Source of the DNA: Balneolales bacterium
Lineage (GTDB): Bacteria > Bacteroidota > Rhodothermia > Balneolales > Natronogracilivirgulaceae
DNA length: 12,244 nucleotides
Direction of reading: 5' to 3'
Assembly: GCA_007135895.1 (NCBI GenBank)
Contig: SLHZ01000135.1
Location: 1 to 12,244, forward strand
In this document: positions 7,354 to 12,244 of the stretch, one piece after another
Numbering within the stretch: position 1 is the first letter of the stretch
How the letters are laid out: every line of letters starts with the position of its first letter
Position numbers and translations under genes: made by a program
Notes under the pieces: model-generated
Database searches by the model: none
What the model saw: the letters and a program-made list of their open reading frames with translations, nothing else
Told to the model about the DNA's origin: nothing

Positions 7354-8841
7354 TTAGTATTCCGGGTTTTCGACCAGTTCCGGATTCACGTTTAGCAGAG
7401 ATATTCCCAGCGGAGCGAGAACTCTGTAGGAATCATGTCTGATCTTTATGGATCCATCAGGATTCCTGACGTCTCTTCCCAGTCGTTTCAGGTCGAAGAA
7501 GCGGTGACCTTCAACGGCCAGTTCTCTCATTCTTTCATCCAGAATAAAATCTTCAAACGCAGTCATGTTGGCCAGAGCATCAGCAGGTATGGCACCGGCA
7601 TTTCTGGCATTCCTCAGTGCTTCAAGCGGAGCAACACCCTGATTCGGATCGTTGGCTGCTTTGGCAGCAGCTTCCGCCCGGATCAGGTACATTTCCGCAA
7701 GGCGCATGTACGGCATGTCATCAACGGCATTTCCTCTCACCCCGTTAAACTTGATGATTGAGTAGCCATTGGTGTTAATGGCGTCACAGTTCGACGGAGG
7801 GGTACCGATGCGACGGGCAGCCACACAGTCCACGTACCAGCCGAGACGGTAATCGCCGGCATCATATTTGTCAATGAGATACTGTGTGGGGAGTTGGGAG
7901 ACCCACTGGTCCGAGGTGTATGCCCCGGGGCCCTCATTGATAAATGAACCTCCACCAGTTGTTGCCTCGGTATCCGGGTCAACAACAACCTTGAACAGCG
8001 CTTCCGGATGGCCGCCGGTCATCTCGTTGAACATGTTGGCGACACCGGTATCGGTATTCTGCAGATCACGGGGGAAGTTGTTGATGGCGTTTTGTGCCGC
8101 GGTCGCAGCTGCCGCCCAGTTACCGGCATACAGATTTGCCCGGGCCGCAACACCGTCTGCAAAAGCCTCGGTGGCATAGGTGTTATTGGCATTGACTCCG
8201 GCAAGCAGTGTTTTGGCCTGTGCCAGGTCACTGAATATTTGCGTATAAACCGCATCCACGGTGCTTCTCGGCCGCAGATTGGCATCCGGCAAATTCAGAA
8301 CCGGCTCGGTACGCAGCACTACACCGTGATCCCAGTTGGCCTCGGGACCCTGGCTGAAGTTGCCGGGGTCGTATCCGTAGACACGAACCATGGTATGATA
8401 GACGAAAGCACGGATAGCGTAGGCTTCACCGCGGAACTGGTTCAGCACATCGATGTTCATCACATCATCGTCAATGGCGCCGATCAACAGATTGGCATCC
8501 TGGATGATGTTATAGGAGGCATTCCAGTTGCCCATGTGAACCGTGCCATGCGTACCCATCGCAATGTTCAGGTTCTGGTAACGGGTAGCACCCGGGCGTA
8601 CCCGGGTCTCATCGGTAAATGCACTCGGAGCCACGAAGTAATTGGTGGTATAACCAAAACTTTCACGCAGCTTGGAGTACATCGACACACGCAGCGCCCT
8701 GACGCCATCTTCCGACGACAGAGCTACCTCAGTGGAGACCGCTGTGCTGGGCTCCACCTGGTCCAGTAAGTCATTACAGCCTGCAAAAGAAACCAGCAAA
8801 AATGTAATAACAGCGAACTTTGTGAAATGTAATTTTTTCAT
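7354..8841 (-). CDS. SusD/RagB-family outer-membrane nutrient-binding lipoprotein
   Basis: SusD-like proteins are lids on SusC channels; they capture glycans, peptides or other large nutrients at the cell surface. This one is 495 residues, normal for the family, with a lipoprotein signal ending in SFAGC (Cys22). Family motifs are present in order: N-terminal LLDQVEPS, ANLLIGAID (116-124), the FRGEAYAIRA helix (137-146), a TPR-like block at about 195-255 (ADGVAARANLYAGNW), YMRLAEMYLIRAEAAAKA (378-395), and the C-terminal ILDERMRELAVEGHRFFDLKR (433-453). It follows susC by 24 bp, with a weak AGG before the ATG, and precedes the small lipoprotein. The ligand cannot be told from sequence: no SusD subfamily feature for a particular glycan was recognised. 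Confidence 0.95.
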   Translation of the reverse strand: MKKLHFTKFAVITFLLVSFAGCNDLLDQVEPSTAVSTEVALSSEDGVRALRVSMYSKLRESFGYTTNYFVAPSAFTDETRVRPGATRYQNLNIAMGTHGTVHMGNWNASYNIIQDANLLIGAIDDDVMNIDVLNQFRGEAYAIRAFVYHTMVRVYGYDPGNFSQGPEANWDHGVVLRTEPVLNLPDANLRPRSTVDAVYTQIFSDLAQAKTLLAGVNANNTYATEAFADGVAARANLYAGNWAAAATAAQNAINNFPRDLQNTDTGVANMFNEMTGGHPEALFKVVVDPDTEATTGGGSFINEGPGAYTSDQWVSQLPTQYLIDKYDAGDYRLGWYVDCVAARRIGTPPSNCDAINTNGYSIIKFNGVRGNAVDDMPYMRLAEMYLIRAEAAAKAANDPNQGVAPLEALRNARNAGAIPADALANMTAFEDFILDERMRELAVEGHRFFDLKRLGRDVRNPDGSIKIRHDSYRVLAPLGISLLNVNPELVENPEY

Positions 8842-8865
8842 CGTAAACCTGTTTTCTGTTTTTAT

Positions 8866-11800
8866 TTAAAACCGGATTTCAATTCCAGCGTTGACTTGGC
8901 GTTCCGTAGGATAGGAAGCCGCCGTGAAGTTTTTCCAGATATCCCTTGTGTCAAAGGCAACTTCCGGATCGTACCATGGCCATGCGGTCCAGGTGAGAAG
9001 GTTGACGGCCGATGCATAGATACGTACCTGGTCAACACCGGTCTGGGCCAGCAGGCTGGCCGGAAGGCTGTAGCTCAGTGATACGTTCTTCAGACGGATA
9101 TAGCTGGCATTGTAGATGGCCTGGGTTCCCAGCTGAACGCGGTAGTTGGCCGTTTCGGCAAAGTCCGCTCCACCCCACATCGCTCTCGGGTAGTGGGTCA
9201 TGTCACCGGGTTCTCTCCAGCGATCCAGCAGTTCCTCATGCAGGTTCATCAGGAAGTCCGGAGTCCGGGTGAAGTAGTAATCCGTTCCGGGGAACGCCCA
9301 CTGACCGAAGCTGAACTGGAAGAAAGCGTCCAGGGTAAGTCCATGGAAGGACAGGGTGTTGCCGAAACCACCCACGATGTTGGCAAAACCATCCTTGTAC
9401 TCAATGGCATCACGGGTCTGAACCGGGTTGTAGGTGATGTTGCCATCGCCGTCATACCACATGGGCCGGCCGTCGGCGGGGTTGACCCCTGCCCAGCGCG
9501 GAACCTGGATCACACCGATCCTGTTGCCTTCTTTCAGTGATTCATATACGTCATCGGCATCAATATCCTGACCGTCGGGAAGCTCGAGGATCTCATTGTC
9601 CATAAAGGCAATGTTGAAGCGTGAGGTCCACAGGAATTCACCGCGGCTCACATTGATCGATCCGAACTCAAGTTCGATCCCTTCGTTCCGGACTTTTCCG
9701 ATGTTCTCCGTGATGGAGCTGAAACCGGAATCGGTAGGCAGCGGACGGGCAAAGAGCAATTCGGAATTGTCTTTGCGATAAACGTCGATGGCAGCAGTGA
9801 AGCGGCCCTCGAAGAGTTCAAGATCCAGACCCAGGTTCATCTCGGAAGCTTCTTCCCATCCAAGATTGGGATTGGCCAGCTGCGTGTATCTCATGGCAGT
9901 GGCACCCTGGTAGGAACCCGTGGCAAGGAAGAGTCCTCTCGAGGCGAAGTTGCCGATCTGCGAGTTACCGGTGACACCGTAGCCGGCGCGTACCTTCAGT
10001 TCGTCAATGAACGCTACATTGAAGAAATCTTCCTGGCTGATTCTCCATGCACCGGAGAAGGAGGGGAAGAATGCCCAGCGGGTATCGGCGCCGAAACGGG
10101 AGTGACCGTCGTAGCGGGCGATGACCGAGAGGTAATATCTTTCGTTGTAGTTATACTGTACGTTTCCGAAGTAACTGCCCACACGCCATTCGGTGGTGAT
10201 ACCTGCCGCGGTGGTAGGCCTTGCGGTTGTGTTCAGTACACGGAAGAAGGGAGCAGGGAAGCCGTCGCCCTGTACGAGCTGGGTTTCCGAGTAGTCTCTC
10301 CGGTATTCCGTTCCGGCCAGACCCGTGACGTTATGCACGTTGGCAAAGGTGTGGCGGGCGTTGGCAACCAGGTTGATGTTGTAGTTGACCACGTTGCGGT
10401 TGGCAAAGAAGACCCATCCGCCCTGTCCGGGTGCCGCAATCGCCGAGCGATACTGCTCGTCATTGGTAGTCCGGTAGTCTACACCGGCCAAGCTGCTCAG
10501 TGAGAGCCAGTCGGTCAGGTTGTACACCAGGTTGACGTTGGAGAAAATCTGGGTGACTCTGGCTTCGCGGTCGACTTCGTTCTTCACAACAGCCGGGTTG
10601 GTGTCCTGGCCGAATCGTGTCCAGGGGTTGTATTCGCCATCCGCATCATAGGGGAAGCTCCAAATGGGCTCGAACATGGCCTGTGACGGCGGGCAGTTGA
10701 TGAAGTTGCCATCCTGACAGACACCGAACTGGGTGCTGCGCGACAGGTTGCTGGTCACGGAGGCGCGAAGCCTTTCATTGACCTGATGGTCGAAGTTGGT
10801 GCGAAGATTCAGACGGGTAAAGTCACTGTTGTAGGCGGTACCTTCGGTGTTTTCGTAACCACCGGAGACAAAGAACCGGGTAGTGGCGTCACCGCCCGAA
10901 AGGGAGACCGTATAGCGCTGGGTCACACCATCGGAGAAGATGAAGTCCTGCCAGTCCTGATTTGCCAGCTGGTCGGAGATACCCAGTGATTCCACGGCCT
11001 GTGCGGTTGTCATACCCGCAGCGCGTGCTGCCGAATAGGCTCTGCGCTGGTCGCCCGTCCAGTCGGGGGATCCGAAGAAGTCCAGCAGGAAGAGGCGCCG
11101 GTTTTCGCGGGCGAAATCAAAATCCCAGCCTGTGAGATTGGCAACACCTTCACCGATAAAGTCCAGATAATCATCCGCTCCGAGATAGTTCACGTTCCGG
11201 GCGAGGGTACGGACACCGGTTTCGGCACGTGCCGTGACCTGTGTACGGCCGGGCTGTCCGCGCTTGGTGGTGATGATGACCACACCGGCAGCGGCCTGGG
11301 CGCCGTAGATGGCGGCAGCCGAAGCATCCTTGAGCACCTCGATGGACTCGATATCACTCGGGTTCAGGTTGTTCATCGGGGAGGTGTCGGCCTGCGTGGA
11401 TAGCTGCGAGAAGGACACCTGCACGCCATCGATGATAAAGAGCGGTTCGGTGGCGGCATTGATCGATCCCTGACCACGAATATTGACCATAAACGAACCA
11501 CCGGGGTTACCCGAGGCTGTTGTTACGGTTACACCGGCGGCACGACCCTGAAGCAGTGACTCGGGGTTCTGCAGGGGGACATCCTGAATCTCCCTTGCAG
11601 ACACACTGGCAATAGCACCGGTAACTTCCCGTTTGGTCGTTACTCCATAGCCTGTGACGATTACCTCCTCAAGGCCCAGGATATCACGACGAAGTTGCAG
11701 TGTTATTTCGTTTTCGCCTTCGAATATTACGACATTCTGACGAACGGACTCATATCCGACATAGGCGAAGCGTACCAGGTATTCACCGGTTGGCAGGTCC

Positions 11801-11994
11801 GCAAGGACAAACCGACCATCAATACCGGTCGCGGTTCCCCGGTTCAACTGCTCGATAAAAACAGTTGCACCTGGAAGCTCCTCGCCGGTACTCCGATCAA
11901 CAACGGTACCCACCAGGGTTCCAACCTGTGCCATTACAGATGTCGGTAAGGTGATGGCAGCCAATGCTACCAACGTTAGTACCTTTCTGAACAT
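8866..11994 (-). CDS. SusC/RagA-family TonB-dependent outer-membrane transporter
   Basis: This is a TonB-dependent beta-barrel channel that imports the nutrient held by its SusD partner. I place the start at the ATG 11992-11994 (1042 residues): it has a GTGAGGTC Shine-Dalgarno 5-7 nt upstream and a signal peptide beginning MFRKVLTL and cleaved after SVMA (about residue 22). The upstream in-frame ATG at 12039 would add MSITHHHPKKKVRSY and spoil the signal. Order: carboxypeptidase D regulatory-like beta-sandwich at about 26-104 (GTVVDRSTGEELPGA), TonB-box-like EEVIVTGYG (109-117), then a plug at about 122-244 with VNIRGQGSI, PLFIIDGV and the SusC signature IESIEVLKDASAAAIYGAQ. The barrel contains RAGYGVTGNSQIG and DRWREPGDMTHYPRA, both usual in the family, and ends in an aromatic Phe for barrel insertion. 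It is the first gene of the operon. Substrate unknown; no hydrolase, ECF sigma or FecR gene is in the window. Confidence 0.95.
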   Translation of the reverse strand: MFRKVLTLVALAAITLPTSVMAQVGTLVGTVVDRSTGEELPGATVFIEQLNRGTATGIDGRFVLADLPTGEYLVRFAYVGYESVRQNVVIFEGENEITLQLRRDILGLEEVIVTGYGVTTKREVTGAIASVSAREIQDVPLQNPESLLQGRAAGVTVTTASGNPGGSFMVNIRGQGSINAATEPLFIIDGVQVSFSQLSTQADTSPMNNLNPSDIESIEVLKDASAAAIYGAQAAAGVVIITTKRGQPGRTQVTARAETGVRTLARNVNYLGADDYLDFIGEGVANLTGWDFDFARENRRLFLLDFFGSPDWTGDQRRAYSAARAAGMTTAQAVESLGISDQLANQDWQDFIFSDGVTQRYTVSLSGGDATTRFFVSGGYENTEGTAYNSDFTRLNLRTNFDHQVNERLRASVTSNLSRSTQFGVCQDGNFINCPPSQAMFEPIWSFPYDADGEYNPWTRFGQDTNPAVVKNEVDREARVTQIFSNVNLVYNLTDWLSLSSLAGVDYRTTNDEQYRSAIAAPGQGGWVFFANRNVVNYNINLVANARHTFANVHNVTGLAGTEYRRDYSETQLVQGDGFPAPFFRVLNTTARPTTAAGITTEWRVGSYFGNVQYNYNERYYLSVIARYDGHSRFGADTRWAFFPSFSGAWRISQEDFFNVAFIDELKVRAGYGVTGNSQIGNFASRGLFLATGSYQGATAMRYTQLANPNLGWEEASEMNLGLDLELFEGRFTAAIDVYRKDNSELLFARPLPTDSGFSSITENIGKVRNEGIELEFGSINVSRGEFLWTSRFNIAFMDNEILELPDGQDIDADDVYESLKEGNRIGVIQVPRWAGVNPADGRPMWYDGDGNITYNPVQTRDAIEYKDGFANIVGGFGNTLSFHGLTLDAFFQFSFGQWAFPGTDYYFTRTPDFLMNLHEELLDRWREPGDMTHYPRAMWGGADFAETANYRVQLGTQAIYNASYIRLKNVSLSYSLPASLLAQTGVDQVRIYASAVNLLTWTAWPWYDPEVAFDTRDIWKNFTAASYPTERQVNAGIEIRF

Positions 11995-12105
11995 ATATGA
12001 CCTCACTTTTTTTTTTGGGTGATGGTGGGTAATGGACATATGCTGACGTGACCTTTAAACGCCTCTGCTTTACAGCATCAGCGTCTTGTCAGGCCGGCAA
12101 ACGTA
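11995..12105 (-). promoter_or_regulatory. leader and possible -7 promoter element of the SusCD operon
   Basis: On the minus strand TACGTTTG (plus 12098-12105) matches TAnnTTTG, but no TTG lies at the expected distance upstream, so the promoter is only half supported and may need an activator. A start near 12091 would give a leader of roughly 95 nt. The leader contains a run of ten As (plus-strand T at 12007-12016) and, just before the chosen ATG, the ribosome site GTGAGGTC (plus about 11998-12005). The remaining 12106-12244 is AT-rich, with no open frame or RNA gene that I can see. Confidence 0.35.
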
Positions 12106-12244
12106 CCCAGTACCCGGATTCTGAAAATCACTAAATTTATATTATTCAGTAACTTGATGACAGAATCTCTGTGAAATTACGAAATAGATGATAATTTCAA
12201 CCTCCAAATTCTGACATAGATTAAAGATTAGTGTTAAATGATAA

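Noticed and set aside
8008..8769. Plus-strand open frame of 253 codons opposite susD.
   Set aside because: Antisense shadow of a clear SusD gene, with no signal or recognisable motif.

Overview
The window looks like chromosome from a Bacteroidota/Balneolota-type (FCB group) bacterium. The evidence is an extracellular protein with a type IX secretion (T9SS) type A sorting domain, a SprE/PorW-like T9SS lipoprotein, a SusC/SusD pair, lipoproteins with short lipoboxes, and a promoter of the Bacteroidota form TTG-N19-TAnnTTTG. The style of the sorting domain and of the SusC N-terminus reminds me of Balneolales/Rhodothermales, but the exact lineage is inference.

Layout from left to right: (1) 1-379 is AT-rich (about 33% GC by hand count over 1-360, against roughly 50-60% in rows sampled elsewhere). 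It holds the inside of a minus-strand coding frame with no start codon at its head, resembling the winged-helix tail of a STAND-type NTPase. It abuts the stop of the next gene and runs off the left edge. (2) 380-5044, minus strand, is a two-gene unit: pyruvate kinase, then, 3 bp later, a large SprE/PorW-like TPR lipoprotein with an internal nine-copy 36-bp repeat and a TonB-C-like end. (3) 5045-5270 is a divergent intergenic region with a good promoter for pyruvate kinase. (4) 5271-6569, plus strand, is a secreted GLUG-repeat protein with a T9SS sorting domain. (5) 6570-6883 is noncoding: an imperfect array of about 20-bp units with an 80-bp higher-order duplication, then a strong bidirectional terminator. 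(6) 6884-11994, minus strand, is a SusC-SusD-small lipoprotein operon for TonB-dependent nutrient uptake. (7) 11995-12244 is its AT-rich leader and upstream region.

Two themes recur. The SprE/PorW-like protein is likely machinery of the secretion system that exports the neighbouring sorting-domain protein. The SusCD operon is an outer-membrane uptake system of unknown substrate, with no hydrolase or regulator in view. Most of the window is ordinary for this group. The points worth a second look are the intergenic 20-bp array, the minisatellite and C-terminal domain of the PorW-like protein, and the truncated foreign-looking gene at the left edge.
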